From NCBI GenBank assembly GCA_022574595.1, contig JACZRS010000001.1:310001-374000 (forward strand): 64,000 nt of DNA, in the 5' to 3' direction. How positions within the stretch are numbered: position 1 is the stretch's first letter; every line of letters starts with the position of its first letter. Position numbers and translations under genes: made by a program. The stretch is from Planctomycetota bacterium. GTDB taxonomy: Bacteria > Planctomycetota > Phycisphaerae > Phycisphaerales > SM1A02. The notes under the pieces are model-generated. The model worked only from the letters and a program-made list of their open reading frames with translations, had not been told where the DNA came from and did no database searches. Of this stretch, positions 26,873 through 35,669 are shown in pieces.

Positions 26873-28021
26873 ATGGAATCGCTAGACAAGGAAATCGCAG
26901 AAGTCTTGGCAGAGCAGCAGCCTGCAAAAGGTCCGGCGCGCATTCTCATCGTATGCAGGCCAGGTCAGCTAAGCCGATGCTTGCGCGAGAGCCTTACATC
27001 CTGTGGCCATGAGTGCAGCAACGTCGAATCACTTACCAGTGCTAAAAGCGCAATCGCTCAGCGGCAATTCGATTTGCTCTTACTCGAAGCAATTCTTCCT
27101 GATGGCGATGGTCTTAATCTTGTTAAAGCGTTGAGAAAACTTGCCCCCGCTACTCGCTGCATTGTGTTTTCAAATACCAACTCGTTCCAAAAAGTTGTTG
27201 AAGCATTGCGCTGCGGTGCGGTGGATTATGTGAATCTACCTAATGATTTTGATTCCTTGCAAGATCGTGTGGAATCAGCTCTTACACAAGTTAGAGCGGA
27301 AAGCCAGCGTGAAAATAGAATTGCCAGACTAAAAAGAATCTGCGACAAACTTGTTACTTCCAGGCAGGAAGTGACACAACAGGTTGATCGCCTTTGCAAA
27401 GACCTGGTTGAAGCGTATCAAGATGTATCATTGCAAATGAGCGAAGTTGCCATGGCTAGCGAATATCGAACCCTGCTCAAGCAGGAGCTTGACGTAGAGG
27501 ATCTTCTTCGAACTTCGTTGGAATACTTGCTGACAAAGACTGGACCAACAAACGCAGCTGTCTTCCTGCCTGATTCATCTGGACGCTTTGATCTAGGCGC
27601 CTACGTGAACTACGACTGTCCTCGTGAAACTATCAATACTTTGCTGGAGCATCTGTGCCAATACGTCTGCCCGCAAATGAGCGGTGAAACACAAATCGTC
27701 AAATTCGATGACGCCAACGAATTTGCTGAGTGGATCGGAACCGACGCGGATTACTTAGCGGGTAGTCAGGTGGTTGCGTTTTCCTGCCTGCACCAAGGTG
27801 AATGTCTTGCTGTGATGGTACTCTTTAGAAACGAGTCAGTACCCTTCGGCCAGGATCTTGCTGCAACAATCGATATTCTTCGTCCTATCTTTGCCGAGCA
27901 AGTTGGTAACTGCGTTAGTGTGCATCACCGCGCATCGCCAAGTTGGCCCGATGAAGCTATTGATGATGAATATGATTACAATGACTACGATGATTTAGGC
28001 TTCGGTGGATACGCAGCCTGA
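26873..28021 (+). CDS. Pseudo-receiver and GAF-like signalling protein
   Basis: Starts at the ATG with AAGGGG upstream. Residues 15-140 have the receiver fold but have lost its chemistry: the acidic group after strand 1 reads ILIVCRPGQ, the phosphoacceptor position is Glu in LLLLEAILPDGDG, and the conserved Lys region reads VNLPND. Glu at that site may mimic a permanently phosphorylated state. A coiled-coil stretch (150-205) and a GAF-like domain (about 210-365) follow, then a tail rich in Asp and Tyr (DEYDYNDYDDLGFGGY). It is third in line with the HTH-receiver and HDOD kinase and is probably part of the same pathway. The ligand is unknown. Confidence 0.82.
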   Translation: MESLDKEIAEVLAEQQPAKGPARILIVCRPGQLSRCLRESLTSCGHECSNVESLTSAKSAIAQRQFDLLLLEAILPDGDGLNLVKALRKLAPATRCIVFSNTNSFQKVVEALRCGAVDYVNLPNDFDSLQDRVESALTQVRAESQRENRIARLKRICDKLVTSRQEVTQQVDRLCKDLVEAYQDVSLQMSEVAMASEYRTLLKQELDVEDLLRTSLEYLLTKTGPTNAAVFLPDSSGRFDLGAYVNYDCPRETINTLLEHLCQYVCPQMSGETQIVKFDDANEFAEWIGTDADYLAGSQVVAFSCLHQGECLAVMVLFRNESVPFGQDLAATIDILRPIFAEQVGNCVSVHHRASPSWPDEAIDDEYDYNDYDDLGFGGYAA

Positions 28022-28061
28022 ACCCATCCAAGTCATTTAACCGCCAACTTATCACAACTGA

Positions 28062-31000
28062 CTAATTAACCAAATGAACGTGTGCTTGACCAAGCATATT
28101 GTTTAGCTCATCTATTAATTGCCTGCCCGCAACAATTTTCAGGCCATGTGGCCGAATTGATACACGCTTGCCTTGAGTGTGTATATGCAGCATGACATCA
28201 ACGCGTGGCCCGCCGTTTAATGTTCCTCTGACAGAAGCATCGTGCAGCAACTGTTCTACCTTGTGCATGGATTGTTCGAGAGTTTCAAAATTCTTATCTT
28301 CGATTAACTCTAATTCCAAGTGTAAAGCGAAATGGTTAGCTACCTCATCAATCGCAACAACCTTATCCACCATTAGATTCAGCTCACCTCGACTTCGATC
28401 CAGCTTGCCTTCTATCATGACAATGGCATCGTCTTGCAATATCGCAGCATGTTTTTCATACGGTTCTGTGAAAACAACACCAACCATCGAACCGGTCTTA
28501 TCTTGCAAAGTCAGCCGAGCCATCCTGTCGCCTGCGCGCTTGCCGCGCTGAATAACTATTGTGCGAATTTGCGATAAGGAGCCAGCAAGCATAACCGCAG
28601 CAGCATTGGGTAATTCATTGGCTGCTTTGATAGAGCAAGTGCTGTAGAGATTTACGATTTTTTCATATGGATCAAGCGGGTGACCTGATACGTAAAAACC
28701 CAACGCTTCTTTTTCAAATTCCAGAGTCTCGTTTTCATTCCAAGGCTTAATCTTTGGTAATGGTGGCTCAACTGCGAATTCCTTTGGCCCATCTGCTGAA
28801 AGTGATGCGAAGATATTTAACTGCCCATCACGCTTATCCGCAGCAGCACTTTGGCCGCCGGATATTGCGTCAGTTATTGCTGCGAATACCGCTGATCTGT
28901 TATCTAAACTATGCAAAGAATCAAACGCGCCTCCTTTTATCAGGGTTTCTATCGTTGCTCGATTTACTATGTTTAGCTCTACGCGCTCACAAAAGTTGAA
29001 GATCGATTTGAAAGGCCCATTGGCTTTTCGCTCTGCAACAATCGCCCCAACTGCGGAATTACCCGAACCGCGAATCGCATTTAACCCAAAACGTACATGC
29101 CCATGCATTGAATCTTGCGCTTCGCCATCATCAAACACAATGGTAAAATCATTTTCCGAGAGGTTTACATCCGGCGGCTTAACTTCCACACCTTTGTGTG
29201 GCCGCTTCTTGGAGTGATCTGCAAATTCAGTTTTCTTACAATCCTCAAGATATCCAACCCAACTCTCAACTTTCCGAGCAGCGCTTTCATAAGTTAGCAG
29301 GGCAGCCATGTATTGATTCGGGAAGTAAGTCTTAAGGTACGCAGTTTGATAAGCAATGATCGCGTAACCCGTTGAGTGAGATTTATTGAATCCATAGCCA
29401 GCAAACTTGAGAATCAAATCGTAAAGCTTTTGTGCTTGCTGACTTGATAAGCCTTTCTCTTGTGCGCCTCTTGCGAAATTTGATCGTTCCGCATCGATGA
29501 TCTTGCGACTCTTTTTACTAATGGCTTTGATTAACGTATAAGCACGCCTTAGCGGAATATCACCCAACCCATGCAATATCTGCATTACCTGTTCTTGATA
29601 CACCATTATCCCGTGAGTTTGAGCGGTATATTTATCAACGATCTCGTGGACCTTTGGCACCTCTTCTTTGCCATGTTTTCGCATAGTGTAATTAGGAATT
29701 AACTCCATAGGACCGGGTCGAAACAGCGCGTTAGCAGCTATCAAATCCTCAAGCTGATCCGGCTTCATTTCTGCTAGCAGTCGCCTCATTCCACCCGATT
29801 CAAACTGAAATACACCTGCGGTATCACCTCGCTGAAATAACGCAAATACTTTTGGATCGTCATAGCTAAGCCGCTCTAAATCCAGTGGATGAGCGCCCTC
29901 TCCCTCACTTCGACTAACCGCATCCCAAATGCTTTTCTCTGGCAAGGTGTCGCGCACCAGTTTCTTGGCTCGCTCAATAGTTGATAGTGTGCGCAGCCCA
30001 AGGAAGTCCATTTTCAGTAAGCCCATCTTCTCGCAGGTTGGACCATCCCACTGCGTTACAATATCATCACTGCCTGATGCGCGATACAGCGGCAAAATCG
30101 TATCTAGAGGTTGAGTTGCAATCACAACGCCCGCAGCATGAACACCTGCGTGTCTAGCGTGCCCTTCCAACTTCCTTGCCGAATCAACTACACGCTTGAC
30201 TAGCTTGTTCTCTTGATACTCTTTCTTAAAGTCCGGCTCCTTGTCAAGTGCTGCATCAATTGTAATATTCAGTTCACTCGGAACTAAATTCGATAACCGC
30301 TGGCCTTCGCGTGGCGTAAGCCCCATCACCCGCGCCACATCCTTAATCGCCGCCTTGGCTTTCAGCCTTCCATATGTAATGATCTGCGCAACGTGGCCAT
30401 ACTTCTCTCGCACATAGTCAATCACATCCGCGCGACCATCCTGGCAAATATCAATATCAATATCAGGGTATTCGCTTCGGTCCGGATCGGTGAATCTTTC
30501 AAACAGCAGTCCGTAGCGAATGGGACATGCGTTAGATAAACCAAGCGCATACCCGACCATTGTTCCAACACCCGATCCACGAGCCATTGCAGGAATATCT
30601 CTCTGCCTGGCCCAGTTTACAACATCCCACACAATCAGAAAATACGCGGAAATGCTTTTGTCTGCGAGTATCCCAAGTTCACGATCAAGGCGGTTACGTA
30701 TTTCATCCGTAATACCATCAACTCCGTAGCGCCACTCCAAACCCGCAAGGCTCAGCGCACGTAGAGCCTCATCGCACTGCGTTTTAAGCGTTTCTGCGGG
30801 AGTATCATCAACCGATGAATCAAACGGCAACAACTCAAACTGCGAACAATACTTAATAAACCATTCCGTTGAGCCACGGGATTCATCACTAACAGCATCA
30901 TCTGCTGTGTGCCGCCTAACCTTCACTACCGGCGTGTGCGAGCTAGTGAAATCCAACTTGACATTACACCGATCCGCAATGCGAACTGTATTTTCGATCG

Positions 31001-31871
31001 CTTCGGGAATATCCGTAAACAGTTCCGCCATCTCATCAGGCGATTTCACATAGATCTGCGCGGGATATTTAAGTCGATCCGCATCATCCTTATCCTTAGC
31101 CATGGAGATGCAGCAAAGCGTATCGTGAACATCGTGATCTTCCGCTAATAAAAAGTGCGCATCATTATCCGCAACCAAAGGCAGATTCAATTCTCTTGCA
31201 AGCTTAATCAGCAGTGGATTAATACGCTCCTGATCCGCAGTCTCGTGTCGTTGAAGTTCCACATAAAACCGAGGCTCACCATTTTCATTCTTGCCGAAAC
31301 AATCTGCGTGCCACTTGGCTTCATCTAGCGCAGCTTGATAGTGCGCTGGGTTATTAGTTTGTGAGTAATGAAGCAGGTAGTGGCCCAGCGAACTTCCAAG
31401 GTGGCCGTTGATTGCGATTAGGCCGTCCGACCATTGTTCTAAAGTAGTTTTATCCATGCGTGGCTTGTAATAAAACCCATTTAAGAACGCATCGGAACTA
31501 AGCTTCAATAGGTTCTGCCAACCGACATTATTTTCCGCTAATAGAACGAGATGAAATCCGCCATCAACAACGCCGGTATGTGTTTTATCTTTTCTATCAC
31601 CCGGCGCGACATAGGCTTCAATTCCGAGGATGGGTTTGATTCCTGCTGCGGTGGCTTTTGTGTAAAGCTCAACTGCTCCGTGGAGGTTGCCGTGATCGGT
31701 TACCGCTACCGCGTCCATTCCCAGTTCCTTGACGCGTTTGACAAGCCGATCTATTCGGATTGCACCATCAAGCAGCGAATATTCGCTATGGAGATGCAGG
31801 TGAACAAAACGTGCGTTGCTGGGGCTGGGCATTGTTAGTTTTCCATGTCCAAATAAAGAAAAACGGGACAT
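28062..31871 (-). CDS. dnaE: DNA polymerase III alpha subunit DnaE
   Basis: The replicative polymerase catalytic subunit, 1269 residues. The N-terminal PHP domain keeps metal-binding motifs (FVHLHLHSEYSLLDG, AVTDHGNLHGA, ADNDAHF), so it may retain phosphoesterase activity. The polymerase core shows AMARGSGVGTMVGYALGLS and the catalytic Asp cluster YPDIDIDIC (Asp470-474). HhH and OB-fold regions end the protein (VMLAGSLSQIRTIVIQRG). About 55 residues near 310-365, between the PHP and palm regions, look like an insertion. Start is 31871 or the ATG at 31832 that gives MPSPSNARFVHLH; neither has a clear ribosome site. Confidence 0.95.
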   Translation of the reverse strand: MSRFSLFGHGKLTMPSPSNARFVHLHLHSEYSLLDGAIRIDRLVKRVKELGMDAVAVTDHGNLHGAVELYTKATAAGIKPILGIEAYVAPGDRKDKTHTGVVDGGFHLVLLAENNVGWQNLLKLSSDAFLNGFYYKPRMDKTTLEQWSDGLIAINGHLGSSLGHYLLHYSQTNNPAHYQAALDEAKWHADCFGKNENGEPRFYVELQRHETADQERINPLLIKLARELNLPLVADNDAHFLLAEDHDVHDTLCCISMAKDKDDADRLKYPAQIYVKSPDEMAELFTDIPEAIENTVRIADRCNVKLDFTSSHTPVVKVRRHTADDAVSDESRGSTEWFIKYCSQFELLPFDSSVDDTPAETLKTQCDEALRALSLAGLEWRYGVDGITDEIRNRLDRELGILADKSISAYFLIVWDVVNWARQRDIPAMARGSGVGTMVGYALGLSNACPIRYGLLFERFTDPDRSEYPDIDIDICQDGRADVIDYVREKYGHVAQIITYGRLKAKAAIKDVARVMGLTPREGQRLSNLVPSELNITIDAALDKEPDFKKEYQENKLVKRVVDSARKLEGHARHAGVHAAGVVIATQPLDTILPLYRASGSDDIVTQWDGPTCEKMGLLKMDFLGLRTLSTIERAKKLVRDTLPEKSIWDAVSRSEGEGAHPLDLERLSYDDPKVFALFQRGDTAGVFQFESGGMRRLLAEMKPDQLEDLIAANALFRPGPMELIPNYTMRKHGKEEVPKVHEIVDKYTAQTHGIMVYQEQVMQILHGLGDIPLRRAYTLIKAISKKSRKIIDAERSNFARGAQEKGLSSQQAQKLYDLILKFAGYGFNKSHSTGYAIIAYQTAYLKTYFPNQYMAALLTYESAARKVESWVGYLEDCKKTEFADHSKKRPHKGVEVKPPDVNLSENDFTIVFDDGEAQDSMHGHVRFGLNAIRGSGNSAVGAIVAERKANGPFKSIFNFCERVELNIVNRATIETLIKGGAFDSLHSLDNRSAVFAAITDAISGGQSAAADKRDGQLNIFASLSADGPKEFAVEPPLPKIKPWNENETLEFEKEALGFYVSGHPLDPYEKIVNLYSTCSIKAANELPNAAAVMLAGSLSQIRTIVIQRGKRAGDRMARLTLQDKTGSMVGVVFTEPYEKHAAILQDDAIVMIEGKLDRSRGELNLMVDKVVAIDEVANHFALHLELELIEDKNFETLEQSMHKVEQLLHDASVRGTLNGGPRVDVMLHIHTQGKRVSIRPHGLKIVAGRQLIDELNNMLGQAHVHLVN

Positions 31872-32036
31872 TTAAGGTTTCTAGCTATATATAGGCGTAG
31901 CATACCCCCGTTTAAGCCAACCAGCCAATGCGAGGAAAGTTACTAACGGTCTGTTAGCTACTGACAGTAGCGAATATGTTTTCCAAATAAGGTTTATACA
32001 AGTAGTTACCGATCGCTTTGAAGAAAACAAGTATAT

Positions 32037-32324
32037 ATGAACCAGACAGAAAACATCCGAAACTTCACCGCTCAGCAGCGCCAGCGAGCTGCGCGCAGCT
32101 ATCAATGGATCGCATCGCAGCCGAGCTGGGTGATGCGCTTAGCGCTACTTTCGTTTTTCATAGTGGTTGTGCTGCCGATCATGCTATTGATATTCATAGC
32201 AGTCGCAGCAATGGTAATAGTCTTCGGCTCACTCGCAGCAGTGAACGTGCTATTTAACAAACTGAAAAACCTACTCCCCACCCGCGACGGCAGATCGAAT
32301 GTGAAAGTTATTCGCAGGGATTAG
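32037..32324 (+). CDS. Small membrane protein of unknown function
   Basis: 95 residues. A polar N-terminus rich in Gln and Arg (FTAQQRQRAARSY) precedes one long or two short membrane helices (about residues 32-70), then a basic C-terminus (GRSNVKVIRRD). Divergent from dnaE. The hydrophobic pattern, charge bias and lack of any overlapping better frame support a real gene, but there is no clear ribosome site and I do not recognise the family. Confidence 0.55.
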   Translation: MNQTENIRNFTAQQRQRAARSYQWIASQPSWVMRLALLSFFIVVVLPIMLLIFIAVAAMVIVFGSLAAVNVLFNKLKNLLPTRDGRSNVKVIRRD

Positions 32325-32350
32325 TATAACCCTAAAATTGATGCAATACC

Positions 32351-32377
32351 CGTTTAGCCGGCGGGCTTGACCCGCTG
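32351..32377 (-). repeat. Family A hairpin, copy 3 (minus strand)
   Basis: Base for base the reverse complement of 47998-48024 over 27 positions: stem GCGGG/CCCGC, loop TCAAG, tail CGGCTAAAC. Confidence 0.8.
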
Positions 32378-32394
32378 CGTTGTGGGAGAATGCG

Positions 32395-32408
32395 TCAGGT
32401 GTCAGGTG
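32395..32408. repeat. 7-bp tandem repeat (TCAGGTG, two copies)
   Basis: Two contiguous units and a partial third, between a family A hairpin and a family C palindrome. Confidence 0.5.
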
Positions 32409-32462
32409 TCGGGGAATATAAGTTAAGCAGAATAAAAGATAAGAGAAGACCCTCACCCCTAG

Positions 32463-32485
32463 CCCCTCTCCCGGGAGGAGAGGGG
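32463..32485. repeat. Family C palindrome, copy 2
   Basis: CCCCTCTCC, five-base loop, GGAGAGGGG. It lies 19 bases beyond the stop of the class IV aminotransferase-like gene on the minus strand and could end its transcript. Confidence 0.7.
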
Positions 32486-32504
32486 GACAAGAATAAGATA
32501 TTGC

Positions 32505-33392
32505 TTATTGGGTTTCTTTTTCTATCAATTCCTGTAATGCATCGCGCATCTGTTTGGAAATTGCCCCAACCTCGCCGCCGGCGATTTTTTCGCGTTCCAT
32601 GCCAACAACGGGTAAGACTCCCCAGCTTGAGTTTGTTAGGAATACTTCGGATGCGCTAAGTAAGTTGTTGATATCCAACATTTTCTTATTTACTTTAATT
32701 TCCATTTGTTCTGCGATCTCGATTATTGCTGATCGCGTAATGCCCGGCAAAGTAGATGATGGGATTGAGCCTTCGACTTCTTCCCCGCGCGCGATCGGAG
32801 TAAAAAGCTCATTATCCTTAACCAGGAAAATATTACTGACTGAACCGCTTGAGATGTGGTTTGAAACGGAAAACCAAAGCGCTTCACTGGCCTGCTTGGT
32901 AGTTGCCAATTGCAGTGCATGAATTCGTTGCCAATAATTAAGGGTTTTGTGGCCGGCCATGGGATCAAAAGGATTTTCGCGTCCATCTGCAATCATAACA
33001 GTCACCCCCTTGTCAAAGAACTCCTGCGGATATTCAGTAGGCGGCTGGGCGACGACAATAATCGTCGGATCAATACGCTTTTCCCCTTTATTTTGCAGTT
33101 GATTTAGGTTCCCGCCGGTAAGGGTTAAGCGGACTCGTGCAGACTCCATATTGTTTTCCTGAACAACATGGTTGACCGCTTCCACTAAAGGTTCGATGCG
33201 CAATCGATCACTAAGCAAAAGCAATTTTGCAGATTCTGCCAGGCGGTTCATGTGTGCGTGTGCGCGAAAGACTTTGCCGTGGCGCGCAGTCATGGTTTCA
33301 AAGAGTCCTATGCCGTGCTGAAAGCCCGCGTCGAATATACTTATATTTGCGCTATCTTGTTGTATAAGTTTACCGTTGATCCAAACATGCAT
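32505..33392 (-). CDS. PLP-dependent class IV enzyme (aminodeoxychorismate lyase / branched-chain aminotransferase family)
   Basis: Fold-type IV PLP enzyme, about 295 residues. It begins MHVWINGKLIQQDSANISIF followed by DAGFQHGIGLFETM, the standard family opening. The PLP lysine is in HKTLNYWQRIHAL, and cofactor phosphate contacts are in SSGSVSNIFLV and LPGITRSAIIEIA. It could be PabC (4-aminobenzoate for folate) or a branched-chain or D-amino acid aminotransferase; the sequence alone does not separate them. The ATG at 33392 is preferred because GGAGGA directly abuts the upstream ATG at 33404 but lies 12 bases before this one. It is downstream of a small membrane protein gene. Confidence 0.88.
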   Translation of the reverse strand: MHVWINGKLIQQDSANISIFDAGFQHGIGLFETMTARHGKVFRAHAHMNRLAESAKLLLLSDRLRIEPLVEAVNHVVQENNMESARVRLTLTGGNLNQLQNKGEKRIDPTIIVVAQPPTEYPQEFFDKGVTVMIADGRENPFDPMAGHKTLNYWQRIHALQLATTKQASEALWFSVSNHISSGSVSNIFLVKDNELFTPIARGEEVEGSIPSSTLPGITRSAIIEIAEQMEIKVNKKMLDINNLLSASEVFLTNSSWGVLPVVGMEREKIAGGEVGAISKQMRDALQELIEKETQ

Positions 33393-33437
33393 TGTTGGCT
33401 TCATTCCTCCAGCAATTCATTTGAGTGTATTAAGAAG

Positions 33438-33869
33438 CTATTGTGGCCACCATATCCCGATGATCTCCATATCACCTCCCATTCTTTGATGGACAATTCT
33501 TATTCCGAGTTTGTCTTTGCCATTGGTTCTGATCATTGCGGTATGTGTTGCGGTTCCATTACCGATATCAAGTGCATCGCCCGAGTGCACGATAATTTCC
33601 AGGCCAGCTAAATCCTCAGGCAAGTCCTGGCATAAAATTTTCAAGGAATCCACCATGCGCTTAGCTATTGTTGGATTAAGCTGCCCCAACCTCGAGTCAA
33701 GATCGCGCCCATTTGCTACATCTTCACAAATTAATAAGACATACTCCCTAACTTCATTTACCTTATCAGATTCATTTTGCCAGCCCCAACTGGCAATCGC
33801 AACCGCTGCCAAAATAATAGCGATCGGCATAAATATCTTTCTTTTATTTGTCAGCTTAAGGTTATGCAT
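33438..33869 (-). CDS. Small envelope protein of unknown function
   Basis: 143 residues with one N-terminal hydrophobic helix (MPIAIILAAVAIASWGW, itself a possible start) and a soluble domain facing the periplasm. The C-terminal part (DLAGLEIIVHSGDALDIGNG, then IRIVHQRMGGDMEIIGIWW) reads as mixed alpha/beta. No recognised family. It precedes the class IV enzyme gene by 45 bases on the same strand and is probably cotranscribed, but a functional link is not evident. No ribosome site visible. Confidence 0.65.
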   Translation of the reverse strand: MHNLKLTNKRKIFMPIAIILAAVAIASWGWQNESDKVNEVREYVLLICEDVANGRDLDSRLGQLNPTIAKRMVDSLKILCQDLPEDLAGLEIIVHSGDALDIGNGTATHTAMIRTNGKDKLGIRIVHQRMGGDMEIIGIWWPQ

Positions 33870-33954
33870 AATGACCGCTCAATGTAAGTACACTTTGTCT
33901 AACAAGTGTACCCACCTCAGGCGGTAATGTTTATATTTGCACTACGCAGTTTTT

Positions 33955-34860
33955 TTACGGGATGGGCGGAGTCTTCGGTGCTTCATCATTAACCACTGGA
34001 TCAGCGTAAAGCACATAGGTGGTTGAGGAGTCGAATGCTCGGTTAAGCGCCATGGCCAATTTAGATGTAAACGGATATGGCACGTTAGGCCGGGCGTTAT
34101 TGATCTGCACTGTCTCGGACCCAACTTGGTTTCCATCTTCATCAAAGAAAGTAATGGCAATCCCCAAATTGCGCGTCACATCCGCAGCATTTATCACGCT
34201 GCCGGAGATAGTCATCTTCGAGAAATCCAGTTGATTGCCTCGATTGTATCTACCATAGTAGTACCTACGGATGTATGGATAATACTGAACATCGTAAGTT
34301 GTTGTGTCTTCTGATCCATAATAAAAAGCCATTTTGCCAACAAACACATCAAGGCCGACCGGCGTAAAACCTGCACGACGATAATCGCTTATTCGATTCT
34401 TTTCCGTTTTTGCGATATCGCGTTGCGCCTTTGCTTCTCTACGTCGTTGAGCGCGTTGGTTTTGTTCTTCATCCCTTTGCCTGCGCGCTTCATCCTGCCT
34501 GCGCTGTTTTACTTCGCGCTCAGCTATATCCTTAACAGCCTTATATTGTGCAAAGTCCTGGCCGAACTGTTTATTGTCTGAAATGAATTGCTTTAATTGA
34601 TCAAGCTCACGCTGGGCTTGGTTTCTTTCTAACTGCGCTTGAGCTAATTCTTTTCGTAGCGCAACCAGCTGTGCATGTACACGATCAACTTCTTTAAGCA
34701 GCATTCTAATCGGGTCAGATTCCTTCTGATCCTCCGCTGTTTGCTTGTCGCTGGATGTAGAAGTTGGTGGCGCATTCTGCGCAATCGCTGCTGCATTAGT
34801 TGCGAGCGATCCAAAGAAAAAGACCAACATTAATGCTGCTGATGTAAACAAAGACTTCAT
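33955..34860 (-). CDS. Secreted coiled-coil protein of unknown function
   Basis: A clear signal peptide (MKSLFTSAALMLVFFFGSLA, cleavage near AIAQ) is followed by an acidic linker, a charged coiled coil at about 50-160 rich in Arg, Gln and Glu (REVKQRRQDEARRQRDEEQN), and a C-terminal beta-type domain of about 130 residues with many aromatics (YYPYIRRYYYGRYNRG) ending PKTPPIP. That domain looks like an immunoglobulin-like or FxLYD-type fold (ISGSVINAADVTRNLGIAIT). Predicted periplasmic or surface location. The strongest ribosome site in the window, AAGGAGG, lies six bases before the ATG, suggesting high translation. Confidence 0.8.
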   Translation of the reverse strand: MKSLFTSAALMLVFFFGSLATNAAAIAQNAPPTSTSSDKQTAEDQKESDPIRMLLKEVDRVHAQLVALRKELAQAQLERNQAQRELDQLKQFISDNKQFGQDFAQYKAVKDIAEREVKQRRQDEARRQRDEEQNQRAQRRREAKAQRDIAKTEKNRISDYRRAGFTPVGLDVFVGKMAFYYGSEDTTTYDVQYYPYIRRYYYGRYNRGNQLDFSKMTISGSVINAADVTRNLGIAITFFDEDGNQVGSETVQINNARPNVPYPFTSKLAMALNRAFDSSTTYVLYADPVVNDEAPKTPPIP

Positions 34861-34866
34861 TACAAG

Positions 34867-34873
34867 CCTCCTT
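34867..34873 (-). promoter_or_regulatory. Strong ribosome binding site
   Basis: AAGGAGG on the minus strand, six bases before the ATG of the secreted coiled-coil protein; fixes its start. Confidence 0.85.
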
Positions 34874-35021
34874 GGAAAAAACCCAGAACCATCAAGTCCA
34901 TATTTATAGACCGAGCGTAGCTATATCCTATTCCATCTCATTACTCGACAGCTTAAGTATGGTTTTCTGTCGCCAAATAGCCGTTTGCTTACCTCAGAGC
35001 AAGCTATGGCCGCTTTACTCT

Positions 35022-35435
35022 TCAATCATCCTCAATTTCCCCGCCAACAGTTGATCGCAGATTATTTGCGCGTTCAATTAGCGCGCCTAGATCATTATTA
35101 ATAGGCTCCAGCACATAATGCCAACTGATTTGACTATGTAGATCGGCAGGCATGATCTCGGCAAAGAAATCTGCTCCTAATCCATCCCACCATGGAGGCT
35201 TGGCGTCGCCAAAGGTCAGCATTGATTCATAACCATTAAGACGCAGCCTCACATCATATTTGCCATAATGCAGGAACTCGACCTCAATAGGCGTTCTTCC
35301 AACTTCACGATCATTAAGCCAAACCAGCGCGCCAGACGGATCGGAGGTGATGCTTATGGTTCGTTCAACGCAACCGCATAAAAAAGCTGATACCGCAAGA
35401 AGTGTTGTTAGGGCAATGTTTTTCTGGCCAGTCAT
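35022..35435 (-). CDS. PEGA-domain lipoprotein
   Basis: From the ATG at 35435 the protein starts MTGQKNIALTTLLAVSAFLC and has the lipobox FLCGC, followed directly by a PEGA domain (ISITSDPSGALVWLNDREVG then RTPIEVEFLHYGKYDVRLRL), a beta-sandwich of cell-surface proteins. A shorter Trp-rich region (PPWWDGLGADFFAE) follows. The frame also runs upstream to 35645, but that extension has no leader character and would overlap the divergent FG-GAP gene region. About 137 residues, membrane-anchored. No ribosome site visible. Confidence 0.8.
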   Translation of the reverse strand: MTGQKNIALTTLLAVSAFLCGCVERTISITSDPSGALVWLNDREVGRTPIEVEFLHYGKYDVRLRLNGYESMLTFGDAKPPWWDGLGADFFAEIMPADLHSQISWHYVLEPINNDLGALIERANNLRSTVGGEIEDD

Positions 35436-35641
35436 GATGAAGATTGTATCGCTGCAAATCGACTCTGCGGGTGATTGGGGGCTGATTATCACTTTATATG
35501 ATAAAAAGTATCGTTCTGCGCGCAAGATTTCGCTCAAAACGGCGTATAGACCCGAGGATGTAGCTTTGAATTGATTGGCGAGGTATTTGACATGTTCATA
35601 ATACTTAAGCAAAACCGCAAGCGAGCCGGGGCGTCTCAGTG

Positions 35642-35662
35642 GCACGGGCGTCTCGCCCGTGC
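35642..35662. repeat. Perfect hairpin just before a start codon (family D)
   Basis: GCACGGGCG, loop TCT, CGCCCGTGC. It ends 7 bases before the ATG at 35670, where a ribosome site would be expected. GGGCGTCTCGCCC-type palindromes are a common dispersed repeat in bacteria. Confidence 0.75.
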
Positions 35663-35669
35663 ATCAAGC

